A stretch of 64,000 nt of DNA, from contig NW_026515433.1 of NCBI RefSeq assembly GCF_014898815.1, positions 952,501 to 1,016,500 on the forward strand. Direction: 5' to 3'. Positions 48,558 through 58,486 of the stretch are shown piece by piece (position 1 is the first letter of the stretch; every line of letters starts with the position of its first letter). The DNA comes from Panonychus citri (taxonomy: Eukaryota > Arthropoda > Arachnida > Trombidiformes > Tetranychidae). Made by a program: the position numbers and the translations under genes. A model generated the notes under the pieces. It ran no database searches and was not told the origin of the DNA. It saw only the letters and a program-made list of their open reading frames with translations.

Positions 48558-49445
48558 ATGTTTATTAATAATCTTTCATTGGCTGTTAAAGGTTCTATTA
48601 GGAAACATGGAGCTACATTAATTTGGTCGAGACATATTGTTGGTACTGGTGATAAATGGGTGAGTTTGATTTTCTGATTGATTCATTTTCAATGTTATTA
48701 ATGTGTTGATATGATTTCTTAATCAATTGTTTATTTTGTAATTTGTTTTTGATGCTTTTAGGGCAATTCATCACTTGGAAAATTGTCTACTCTTGATTAT
48801 GGTTCGTTGATTGATTCTCATGATGCTGGTAAATTGCCATTGGTAAATTTGGTCAAGTTAAATGAAGCTCAAGTCAAAATGATTGATAATTATTCAATTG
48901 GAGACTTGAAAATATTACCAAGTCTAATTAAGGATCCAATGTTTACTGCTAAGAAGAAAAGGAGATCAAAAGATAAACAATCTGCTAGAGATTCTGATAA
49001 AGAAGACGAAGATGATGATGATGATGATGACGACGATGACGACGATGAGCTGGTTCCCATTGACTATGTAGATTTGGACATCGAGACGGGTAATCTCAGA
49101 TTAGACGCTGTGATGAAAGTGGCCCTTCCGATACCAAGAAGTAAAATTGATGCTTTACATGCTGAAGATAAGATTCGAGTTAACGGTGAACGGGTTCAAA
49201 AAAGGTCTATGGATGTCGGCGAAGGAGATGTAGTTGATATGATCAATGGTCGAAATCGTGCAAACAGTAATCTATTAGACATTCGTCGATTCAAATTAAT
49301 GTCGGTTCCCGAATTTAAAACGGCCAAAGATCGAGTTAAATTTAAAATTCGTCGATGGCCTTCATTAACTATCGAAAACTACAAAATTCATCCATTTGAA
49401 AGTTTGGTACTAAGAGAGGAGGAAGAAACAAGGACAAGATCGTAA
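48558..49445 (+). CDS. MTRES1-like mitochondrial S4-domain RNA-binding protein
   Basis: Exons 48558-48659 and 48762-49445 join in phase 0 to 261 residues. Exon 1 is a basic amphipathic leader (MFINNLSLAVKGSIRKHG) of mitochondrial presequence type. Exon 2 has a basic then acidic linker with an unbroken Asp run of about 12. An S4 domain follows (LRLDAVMKVALPIPRSKIDA to KIRVNGERVQKRSMDVGEGD), with a C-terminal region ending IRRWPSLTIENYKIHPFE. Human MTRES1/C6orf203 (240 residues) has the same plan; it binds mitochondrial RNA and ribosome-associated factors and rescues stalled mitoribosomes or transcription. Exon 1 is clearly homologous to exon 1 of the NSUN4 gene at 54612. The S4 fold is secure, the MTRES1 assignment moderately so. 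Confidence 0.78.
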
Positions 49446-50021
49446 ATCATTTTATACTAATTCCAATCATAATTGTATCTCTCCTAATTCATATTCTGTA
49501 TTTAAACAAATCTATTAATAGTTTCAATTAGTAAAATTAAAATATAATGTTAATCTAATCAATTTTGATCAATTCTAATAAAAAAAAAGACAACTGAATG
49601 TGTCAAATTAAATCACGAAAGTACATTGATCTTAATTGCCTCTTAATCACATTGACAAAGATCCCTCATAATTAATTAGGCAAATTGGTATGTAAATCAG
49701 TAATTACGATTGATACAATTAAATTATTTTTGAAGATCAAGGTTAAATTGTCTAATAATTAATCAGTTTCCATGGTTAAGTTGATTAACCTTTCACCGTG
49801 ACAAAGGTTTGATTACAATTTCTAATTACTCAATGATACGGGCCGTGAGTTAATCATAATTATCCCATCAATTAATTGTAATTAAAAGAGTGTAACCAAT
49901 GAAAATGATAAATAGTTGATGATGATGTTAATCAATGATCAGTGAGTGTCTTAATTGTTACTGTTAACATCATAATCAGCAAAGTTTGAATCCAAAAAGT
50001 TGGAAAAACAAAAGTCAAATC
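49446..50021. other. Intergenic gap upstream of the astacin gene
   Basis: AT-rich spacer holding the 3' end of the MTRES1-like gene and the astacin promoter. No specific element is recognised. Confidence 0.5.
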
Positions 50022-51182
50022 ATGTTGGTACAATTAATTTTTTTCTCGTTAATTTTAATTGTTTCATCAAGTGTATTACGTTATAGTGACTCTTCAATAA
50101 ATGAGAATAACAATTTAGTTAATGATAATGGTGAAGAAAATGAGGATTTAATCATTAAACGTTACCAATTAGCGAAGGATCAAAAACATGGTTTCATTTA
50201 TGATCCAGTGAGTATTTGAAAGCACAATTAAAGTGCAACAATTAACTGATTCATTTGTTTCAGGATTTTTACACAACCGAAATTAAAAGAGATACAATTT
50301 ATCCGTTGACTCGAGTTGATTTTGAACGGGGGTCATTTTTATCGGAAGACGATATAATCGGCAACGATAGTGTTTTATATTCATCTGATTACTATGAAGG
50401 CGACATTGTTGAAGATCTGGTAAGTGAAACAATTAACTAATTGCGAGTAGAATTTTTGACAAGAGAAAAATGTTTCGTTAATTGAATAGCGAGAGAGAAA
50501 CGCAGTTCTCGAGGCGAGTAACACTTGGCCTAATGGACGAATACCTTATGTATTATCGAGAAAATTTAGCGAAAGAGATCGGGCCGTTATCGCTCGAGCG
50601 ATGGCCACTTATCATAATAGTACTTGCGTTAAATTTGAAGCTCGAACCAACGACGATTCAGATTATATTTACATCTACCCTGGACTTGGTTGCGCTTCGC
50701 TTGTCGGCAAAGTGGGTCGAATGCAGCCCGTCCTGTTGGGCCGAGGTTGCGTCTACTCGGGAATCGTTGAACACGAGCTAATGCACGCAACGGGATTCTG
50801 GCATGAGCAAAGTCGAGCCGATCGAGATTCTTTCGTTAAAATTAACTGGGACAATATTGAAAGAGGTAAGGAAAACACCAAACAACCAAATCGACTCTCG
50901 ACTAATCAACTAATTGTTTCCTCAGGGATGGAATATAATTTTGCCAAATTAAGTCTTCGAGAAATAACTCACCTCGGTGAACCTTACGATTACAACAGTG
51001 TAATGCACTATGGAAGCCACGCTTTCGCTAAGGGATTTGGGGCCACAATCAGCCCGCTCAAGGACGGGGTCAGTATTGGTCAACGGCGAGGGTTAAGTGA
51101 GACTGACATTAAAAAAATCAACAAACTCTACAAATGTAATGATGAGAAACGAGTGTCAAAAAAATCAAAAAGAAAAGGTTAA
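50022..51182 (+). CDS. Astacin-family zinc metalloprotease
   Basis: Exons 50022-50207, 50264-50419, 50490-50865 and 50926-51182 join in phase to 324 residues. A signal peptide (MLVQLIFFSLILIVSSSV) is followed by an acidic propeptide of about 95 residues. The mature domain begins near RERNAVLEASNTWPNGRIPY. The zinc signature HELMHATGFWHEQSRADRD is complete (three His, catalytic Glu), and the Met-turn SVMHYGSHAF is present. No CUB or EGF domain follows; the protein ends with a basic tail, so it is a minimal astacin. It is secreted and degrades extracellular or dietary protein. The last intron is exactly 60 nt, contains no in-frame stop and could be retained. Removing it restores the family-typical WDNI..GMEYNF junction. 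Confidence 0.93.
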
Positions 51183-51835
51183 CAATTTACTTAATCAACT
51201 CGATTACAATTAATTTTCTCCTCATCAATTGGTCTCAACTAATTAAGATAGTTAATTGTTGAAAGTTTACCTTTGATTATTGATGAAAACTTTTTTACTT
51301 TCAATTATGTATTCATAATAATTTTGATACAATTAAAAGTTTTTTTTTATCATAAACTCACAATTAAAATCGTTGATTGTTTCAGTTTTTTTTTCTGATC
51401 AATTATATCCAACAATTTAAATTGGTAACCTCAATTATTACAATAATCAAACGGGATTCCCTTACCATTAATTCAAGGGCAATTAACCATTGTTGCTATT
51501 GTTAAGGTAACTTTAATTAGTTAATTACGAGGAATTAATTTTATTTGTTTTCATTCAGATTCATTAACTTTTCCAGTGATTATTAAAGTAAATTGTCTAG
51601 AATTGAAAAAATCCCTTTCGTTAACAATTGTGATTAAAAATGGAGACAAATTATCAATCCTTGTGGTAAATCAATCAATCGTATCGACTTATTAATTGTT
51701 AATAATTTCAACTACCGACGAAACAATCAAATCAAAGACAAATGAAAGTATAAATTTTCAGAATTGATTAGTTAATCATTTCATTTCCACTTCGATCATA
51801 TTAGTGATTAGGTTAATCAAAATACCAATTACATT
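51183..51835. other. Intergenic gap
   Basis: AT-rich spacer between two plus-strand secreted-protein genes. Nothing recognisable. Confidence 0.5.
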
Positions 51836-52863
51836 ATGGTCAACGTAATTTCATTCGTAGTGATTTTATCAACTGGTAAGATATTAAATTGTGATCAATT
51901 GATTGTTACCAGTTAACTAATCATCTTTTCATCAACAGTATATTTAACAGTAATCGCTGATCCTGATTGTTCAAAGGCTGAAGAAGCGCTTGATAATTGT
52001 GGCCTTCATTTAGATTTAATCGACGACCAGGACATTCCAATTCCTAATAATGACGAAGAGATGAAAGATCATTGTTCGTAAGTGAATTAACCGATTGTTG
52101 TGATTAAATAATCAACTGATTAAATTTGAAATTCCAGGAAAATGTTCACTAATCTTGATTGTATTCGAGATTTCAACAAGAAATGTTTGAAACCATTTCC
52201 AAAGACACTTTTCGGGATGTTCGGACATGACCTGAGGAAAGAATTGAAACATCGATGTGATAAACCTGAAGGTCGAGCTGGTAAGTGATTAGTTAATTGT
52301 TCTCAGAGGAACAATAAGTTTAATTGCGATTTATCACTTGATTAGAATTCTTGAAACATGCTGAGTGTCTCCGACACAAAGAAAAACTTGGGCCGATTGT
52401 CCAATGTAAGAACAATTTCATCGGTCAACTCGAGTGGATAACAAGTTCGGTCAAGAAAGAGGACGAAACTGTGGCCGCTTGTTGTGCTTTCCACCAGGCC
52501 CATGACTGTTTTGCGACAAAAATCGAAGAGGTTTGCCATCCAATCACCGGATCAGGAACAAAGGAATACATTGATCAAGTCCTCGAATCAACAGTAAGTA
52601 ATTAGGGACAATTAACGAAGTTTCATTGTTGAAATTCATTCGAAATTTAATTCCGCTCTGTCCAGGTCACCGAAGCCATTGATTACGCTTGTGGAAAATA
52701 TAAAACTCTTGACCATTGTCACGAATTTTTGGATAAATCGATTTGGGACAAATTGTTCGAGATCGGTAAAGATGCGACCGCTGCTGGAGTTAATGTCCAT
52801 CATCGATCGTCAATAACTGCAGTAGTTGATTTACTTAATCAATTCGATAATGGTCAGTCTTAA
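51836..52863 (+). CDS. Cys-rich secreted protein of the 27-kDa hemolymph glycoprotein type
   Basis: Exons 51836-51875, 51939-52077, 52138-52280, 52346-52593 and 52666-52863 join in phase to 255 residues. A signal peptide (MVNVISFVVILSTVYLTVIA) precedes a helical Cys-rich domain with regularly spaced cysteines: DPDCSKAEEALDNC, DHCSKMFTNLDCIRDFNKKC, HAECLRHKEKLGPIVQC, ACCAFHQAHDC, ACGKYKTLDHC. The pattern resembles arthropod hemolymph proteins grouped as DUF1397, whose biochemical role is unclear. All five exons are short and phase-consistent. Identification rests on cysteine spacing and helicity, not on a catalytic motif. No transmembrane or GPI segment is present. Confidence 0.8.
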
Positions 52864-53064
52864 TTGCGATCGTCATTCTCGTCTTCTAACTGAGAAAATT
52901 CCGGCAAATCTAAAGTTATTTAATTAATTAGTAATACAGAGTTTAATGAATGGAAAACATCAAAATTGTTATTAAATTGATTTTTGTTTCACTTCAACTG
53001 ATTAGATTTTTTGACTTAATTACAATTAAACTGCAATTTACAAAGTTGTGTATCAAAATTTTCG

Positions 53065-54716
53065 TTATTTGATTCGGTTGATCTTGCAAATGTAAACAGG
53101 TCCAACATTGTTGATTATATTGGGTAAGACCTGAGTTCCATAACGAAATGTATGAAATCGGTAGAGACCTCGAAGTGGCCTAAATGCTTCCTTCAATTCA
53201 CTGATGCTAAAAGTACTCGAAGTTGTTTGAGAAAGTTCATAAAGAGACATATGAACCACTCCATCGTTTTGAATGGGTGAAAGTGTATTTGTAGTATAAA
53301 TTAATGATCCACCAGGTTTTAATAGTTCTAATCCTTTCATTAGAATTGATTTTTGTTTGCTCGGCAACGTAATCCTTTCATTGGATCGCGTGGGTTTGAA
53401 ATAATTATCGTAATTATCCTGGATTGCAAGTCGGTCATTTGTCGACGGCACATCGACCAAAACTTTGTCAAAAGCTGAATTTAGATCAACATCTTCGGCT
53501 GAACATTGTTCTAAATGATAGGAAGAGGCGAGACTTGGAGTTCGAGGAAGGAAATCAGATACTTTCTGACGGAGAATCGAGAATCGAGTTTTGTCCGAGT
53601 CACACGCGAACAGGAAAGATGGACGAAATGTAGATAACATTAGAAGTGTTTTTCCTCCAGGAGCAGCACACAAATCAGCAACTCGATCTCTAGGTTTCAA
53701 CCCTAAGGCTAAAACGGGTAATATGGCAGCAGAATCTATGAGTAGATAGTCAACCATTCCGTTTGACAAACTTGGAGGATCAAAGGATTCTAATGATTCT
53801 CGAGGAAAACTGAAGATCTTGGGAGTTTCAGGAATTTCCAGCGAAGGCTCTACAACATTTTCTACATCAAACTCGAGACTTGGATCATAGAAACGATAAT
53901 AAGTATCCTTATCAACTATTTCCTCTTCATACTTCATCTCACTGGATGGAACAAAATCATTCAGGTCAATGTTACTCGATAAATTTTCCATGAATCCTTC
54001 CTTGTCCCGCAAAGAATCAACGTCGGTCTGAAACATCTCGAGAATATTTTCAGGATCACTAGCCGCTGAAAGGACTCCTCCAAGTTCTCCATCACTTATG
54101 TCCGATACTTCGATGTCACTTTCGATTTCATCAACAGTAACTCCTTTTTCCATGGCTGTTTGAATACGTTTTGCCTCTCTAAGAACAAAACAATACCATT
54201 AGTTGAAATCGTTAGTAATTCTAATCATGTTACCTTTTCTCTTCAAGTAGTTTTTTCCGTAATTTTTGACGCTCATAATGTCTCCTGTATTTAGAATAGA
54301 AATGACTTAAATTTGAAGCCCCTTTGATCGCAAAAGTGGCCGAAATTTCATCCGGATCCTTAGCGAATGGATTGACCACAGCAACACATTTATTAGGCCA
54401 ATGCAAAGCGATTCTTATTGATAACCATTTATCCTCGTAAACTTTGGGATAAAACGAATCGAAATGTTGAAGAGCATAATCTTTGGGAAGTACTGCTTTG
54501 TTTAGTTTATGCTAGAAAAATAGACAATCAATTGATTAAAGTGATTAGTTGATTGTTAAACGAAATGAACAACAACATTGAAAACAAAAGAAAAGCCAAA
54601 AATAAACTTACCCATTTCTCACCAAGAGCAACAGCATTTCTAGACCAGATCAACGCGAATCCTTGTCTCTTAATAGTATTTCTAACACTCCAAGAAAGAT
54701 TATTAATAAACATCAC
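53065..54716 (-). CDS. Nsun4: NSUN4-like mitochondrial rRNA methyltransferase homologue lacking both signature cysteines
   Basis: Exons 54716-54612, 54511-54234 and 54178-53065 join in phase to 498 residues (human NSUN4 384; an acidic insertion accounts for most of the excess). Exon 1 is a basic mitochondrial-type leader. NSUN4 features follow: the N-terminal QHFDSFYP...WLSIRIAL block, the SAM motif VADLCAAPGGKT at about 296-305, and a C-terminus PNIINNVGPVYICKINR matching the human end. The two cysteines of the m5C-RNA-methyltransferase family are absent: the PC motif reads DVPSTNDR (Ser at about 373) and the TCS motif reads TTNTLS (Asn at about 425). The human protein methylates mitochondrial 12S rRNA and, with MTERF4, assembles mitoribosomes. 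Here only the second role seems possible. Exon 1 is homologous to that of the MTRES1-like gene. Confidence 0.87.
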
Positions 54717-54793
54717 AATTAATTACCAACAATTAAACAATTGCAACCACAATAAACACATGATTGGAAATGAAAAAGACGCAATCATATGGC

Positions 54794-54807
54794 GTTACTA
54801 TGGTAAC
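54794..54807. promoter_or_regulatory. X-box (RFX-site) palindrome upstream of the NSUN4 gene
   Basis: GTTACTATGGTAAC is a near-perfect palindrome fitting the RFX consensus, about 80 bp upstream of the NSUN4 ATG. Binding is inferred from the motif only. Confidence 0.45.
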
Positions 54808-55968
54808 CAAAATGAGCGAAAATTTTTTTCAAACTTAACCAAAACTCAAAACTCAATTAACTTTTTCAACTTTTTTAATTTTCCTTTAATTTGATTGATT
54901 AAATTTTTGTAATTCCGAAATGATTAATGAATAATTCATATTTTCTTATGAATACAAACTTGTTGGTTAATTTTTTCGTAAAGAAAAAATGTTAATTTCT
55001 CTTCTTACTCGACCAAGTAACTCTTACAATTAGTTAATTGTTGCAATTTACTATCGTTTGTTATTATTATAATCGTCATAAAAGTATAATAAATATAATC
55101 GGGAAACAATTGTGTTCAGGGTTATACGGTTAATTGATCATGTAAAACATTTAAATCATAACTTTAATTCAGATCATTAAAAAAATCTCTCAATCTAATC
55201 AAAAATTGATCAACAATTAACTTTATTATTATCATTTCAATTTCAATCTAAAATTGAGAGGATCAATATACTTTTATCAACATCAATTCAAGATGAAAAA
55301 TGAAGATTAATTAGTAAAATGATCAACCAAATTAATCAATATAATAACAAGATGATCGGTGAATTGATTTAATTGTTAATCCAATGAGGATGTTAAATTG
55401 TAGTGATTAAAAATGTATCTTAACCTTGGAGATGATTGAAAAGATTAAGAGGAAAACGTTTGGTCATTAAATTGGTCAAGAATAAAATTTGATTGATTTA
55501 TGTGATTAACAGAAATAAATTGTTGTATTAACAATGGATTAAGATTGGAAAATGTTTCAACTACAATCAAGATTAAATATCTACAATTTAGTTTAATCAT
55601 TTTAGTGAGAAATTGTAAACCAAAAGTGACCTTGAATGTTACGTTCAATCAACTCCCTGATCCGTGATAAAATTAATCCATTGGAGATAAAGGTGATCAC
55701 TAGAGTGGAACCGGAAGTGGGCTGAACTTATCGAGGGAGTTGGAAAATATTCTCATGCTGAACTTGGAACCAGCGAAAAAAAAAACGGAAATTCACAATG
55801 TCCAAGGTCCAACATTCAACGATTGTCCTTTAACAATCAACGTCTCACAATCAGTGTCAACTCATCAGTCTATTGTTTAGACGGTTTGTTTTGTTTTCCA
55901 ACAATTAAATTTGATTGTTGGACTTTTGTATCTTGAATGGTGAAAATCTAAAAGATTCAACATTAATC
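54808..55968. other. Intergenic gap between NSUN4 and the secreted-protein cluster
   Basis: AT-rich divergent gap. A GC-richer block at 55650-55860 precedes the first secreted-protein gene and may hold its promoter. No TATA box is clearly placed. Confidence 0.4.
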
Positions 55969-56397
55969 ATGTTTAATTTAAGTTTCATCTTGTGTCCAAT
56001 TACTTTGATATTATTGTTGTTCTCATCACAATCTAATGGACAATATTTCAATCCCTCAGGATTTAATTCACTTGATGGCTCATCGGATTTTATTGGTTCT
56101 AACGATTTCGGATTAAATGGATTAAATTTGGGCTCCAATGGAAATGAACTTTTCGGTCGACGACAATATGGACAACCCGCTGAATTTGCTCATTCCCATG
56201 ATAATTTTGATCGGGAGAAAACCTCAGATGAGATAATCTCGGCAAGGATTAACCCATTGCCCCATATATTTAATCCTGGATTAAGACGAGGATTAGTGGG
56301 ATTACAACATATCGAAGCTCGTTATCATAAAAAACCAGCACCTCAACGGGAACTATTAAGACCACTTTTACTATTAACTAATCCATCAGCTAAGTGA
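55969..56397 (+). CDS. Small secreted protein, FGQP/FDRE family member 1
   Basis: Single-exon frame of 142 residues from the first in-frame ATG. A signal peptide (MFNLSFILCPITLILLLFSS) precedes a Gly/Asn/Ser-rich stretch. A distinctive segment follows: RRQYGQPAEFAHSHDNFDRE, then KTSDEI. The same segment, as FGQP..HDYFDRERTPEEIE, occurs in the gene at 56875, so the two are paralogues. No cysteines are in the mature part. The function is unknown; a lineage-specific secreted peptide or effector is one possibility. A dibasic RR directly before the motif could be a processing site. Confidence 0.68.
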   Translation: MFNLSFILCPITLILLLFSSQSNGQYFNPSGFNSLDGSSDFIGSNDFGLNGLNLGSNGNELFGRRQYGQPAEFAHSHDNFDREKTSDEIISARINPLPHIFNPGLRRGLVGLQHIEARYHKKPAPQRELLRPLLLLTNPSAK

Positions 56398-56874
56398 TTA
56401 ACTTAAATTGTCATTAAATCAACTGTAAAAACTATTACTTTTTCTTAAACGATGTAAATTAATTTCTTCAGTAACGTTACAATTAACTCTTAATTAAATC
56501 AATTGCATTCACTATCTAACGAATCCCTCATTTCTTAATCATAACCATCACCAACAATTAAGCTACTCCAAGTATCACAATCAATTAAACAATTCTAATC
56601 ATCTTCGTGCTATATTTAAATATTGATCATTTGTTGATTAAAAGCAATCCTATGATAACAATCAATTGTTGATTGGAACGTGTTGAAACAATTAACTTAA
56701 AAATAGTGTATTGGTTGATTGTGACAATCACGATTAACAAATGTAAGAATGAAAATTGATTACTTGAAACAATTAAGAAAACAAAAACAAATCAAAACTT
56801 TAATTTCAATTTCAACTTGAATTTAGTTTAATACATTACATTTGAGATGGAAATTTGAATTCAGTTTAATTAAA
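56398..56874. other. Intergenic gap between the two secreted-protein paralogues
   Basis: AT-rich spacer with nothing recognisable. Confidence 0.5.
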
Positions 56875-57570
56875 ATGTCTCTCATTACAATTACTCAACA
56901 ATTAATTTATTTTCTAGTGTTTCAATCAACAGTTTCTCTGAGAATTAATTTAATTCCAAGATTACAATTATCTCCGATAAAATTGTTAACAAGACGTTTT
57001 TCCAACTCTCCATTAAATGTCCAACCGATTAACAATCAACAAATTGTTGATCACAAATCAATGGCAACACCAGTGATCACTTATTATCCACTTAAATCAA
57101 ATCAAGTTAATCACCAACCTCAGTTAATTTTCATCCCAATCTCGGGAATGAGCCAATTACCAATTCCACCTCCAATGATGATGATTAATCAACTTGGAGC
57201 AATTAACTCAGTGATTAAAAAGTGGCCCAAATATTATTTACCTAAAGGATTTGTTAAGAATTACAGTTTATTCAAACCTTTTCGATCAACAATTAACCTT
57301 AAATTTGAATCGAATCCAATTGGATTTAAAGAATTGAGACATTTCGGTCAACCGAGAATCAATTCAGTTTCTCATGATTATTTCGACCGAGAAAGAACTC
57401 CAGAAGAAATCGAATCATCTGAAACTTTCCCTGTTTTCATGGTGAATGCTTGGATCGCCGATTGGGTGACCAGATTCAATAGACTCGAATTCGATTATGC
57501 CTCCAAACCAGAACATAGAACTCGAACCATGACAAAAGCCCTTCGAACGATTCTCAACGCAATTGGATGA
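56875..57570 (+). CDS. Small secreted protein, FGQP/FDRE family member 2
   Basis: Single-exon frame of 231 residues. The start is the first ATG; its signal peptide is MSLITITQQLIYFLVFQSTV. A Pro/Ile/Gln-rich region with PIPPPMMMINQ follows, and the family segment is RHFGQPRINSVSHDYFDRE, then RTPEEIE. The C-terminal 45 residues are helical and basic (VNAWIADWVTRFNRLEFDYA). There are no cysteines and no known domain. The last 197 bp of coding sequence and the downstream flank are repeated exactly at 60321. Its paralogue lies 0.5 kb upstream on the same strand. Confidence 0.7.
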   Translation: MSLITITQQLIYFLVFQSTVSLRINLIPRLQLSPIKLLTRRFSNSPLNVQPINNQQIVDHKSMATPVITYYPLKSNQVNHQPQLIFIPISGMSQLPIPPPMMMINQLGAINSVIKKWPKYYLPKGFVKNYSLFKPFRSTINLKFESNPIGFKELRHFGQPRINSVSHDYFDRERTPEEIESSETFPVFMVNAWIADWVTRFNRLEFDYASKPEHRTRTMTKALRTILNAIG

Positions 57571-57818
57571 AAATTTCAATAATCAAATCGAGTGGAAATT
57601 TTTTCGTTAATTAAACATCTTCTCAAACATTGTTCAATCTTCTAATTGTTTTCTACTTTAAAACTGTTTAATCGCCATTTCATTTAATTGATGTACAATT
57701 AACATAAAAGTCAATTTCAAATCAATAACTTTTCTCAACGAATTTATTTTCATGATAACATTTGATAACAGTAATTATCATTTTCTCAAATTGATTTATC
57801 GTTAATTAAGTGAGAAAA
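57374..57818 (+). repeat. Duplicated block A1, copy 1
   Basis: 445 bp matching 60321-60765 with no difference that I could see, at an offset of 2947 bp. It spans the 3' end of the family-member-2 gene and its 3' flank. The following stretch, 57819-57960, matches 60892-61025 with about six differences. Confidence 0.85.
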
Positions 57819-57975
57819 AATCACAAACGGAATTTTAGCCTACGGAAGTTCAATTTTGAATATTGGGCAAGTTTCAATATCAAAATGAAACGCGTGATAT
57901 GACAAGTCCAACAATGTGATCCATTGATTCTTGTCTTTGAATTAACGCTCTCAATAAACGTTTACCTGTGACTTG

Positions 57976-57978
<3 letters not shown>

Positions 57979-58014
<36 letters not shown>
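57979..58014 (+). repeat. GA microsatellite
   Basis: Nearly pure GA repeat of about 36 bp upstream of the P450 gene. A shorter, interrupted GA tract follows the same flanking sequence at 63118-63150. Confidence 0.8.
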
Positions 58015-58019
<5 letters not shown>

Positions 58020-58024
58020 AGCGA

Positions 58025-58300
58025 TACCTTTACAATTTTGATCAAGTTTTTGAACAACAACAAAACTATTTTTCTACTTACTGTTTTCGTTGATTCTTCA
58101 TCTTCACCTTCATCTTGTTTTTAACAATTTCCAATCTTGACCAATTTCAGTTTATTCCCATTACATATTTGTGTTGATTGTGTTGATCAAATCTTTGCCA
58201 ACTTCTCAAATAACGGATTTAATTGTTAACATTTTGTGATCGTAGTGTTTATTTGTTTCCATGTGATTCTGTTTACAGCACAAACAAAAGATGATGTCTA
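58025..58300 (+). repeat. Duplicated block B, copy 1 (upstream of P450)
   Basis: 276 bp apparently identical to 63313-63588 (offset 5288). It ends at ATGATGTCTA, beyond which the copies differ. Near its end is an acceptor-like ctgtttacag followed by cacaaacaaaag and a tandem ATG, so it may contain the start of a 5' exon. Confidence 0.85.
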
Positions 58301-58486
58301 ACATGACAATTAACATTTTTAATCTAGTTTTTAATTATCTTTCTTTTTTAATCAAAAATCGTCGTTAGTTAATCAATGTTTTTTCTTCTCATTTTCCTAA
58401 TTCGATGATGTTTATTGTGTTCAACTTTCTTTGTTCACTTTAATAACCAATAGAGAAATCGAATCAATGACAATTTAATCTTTAAG

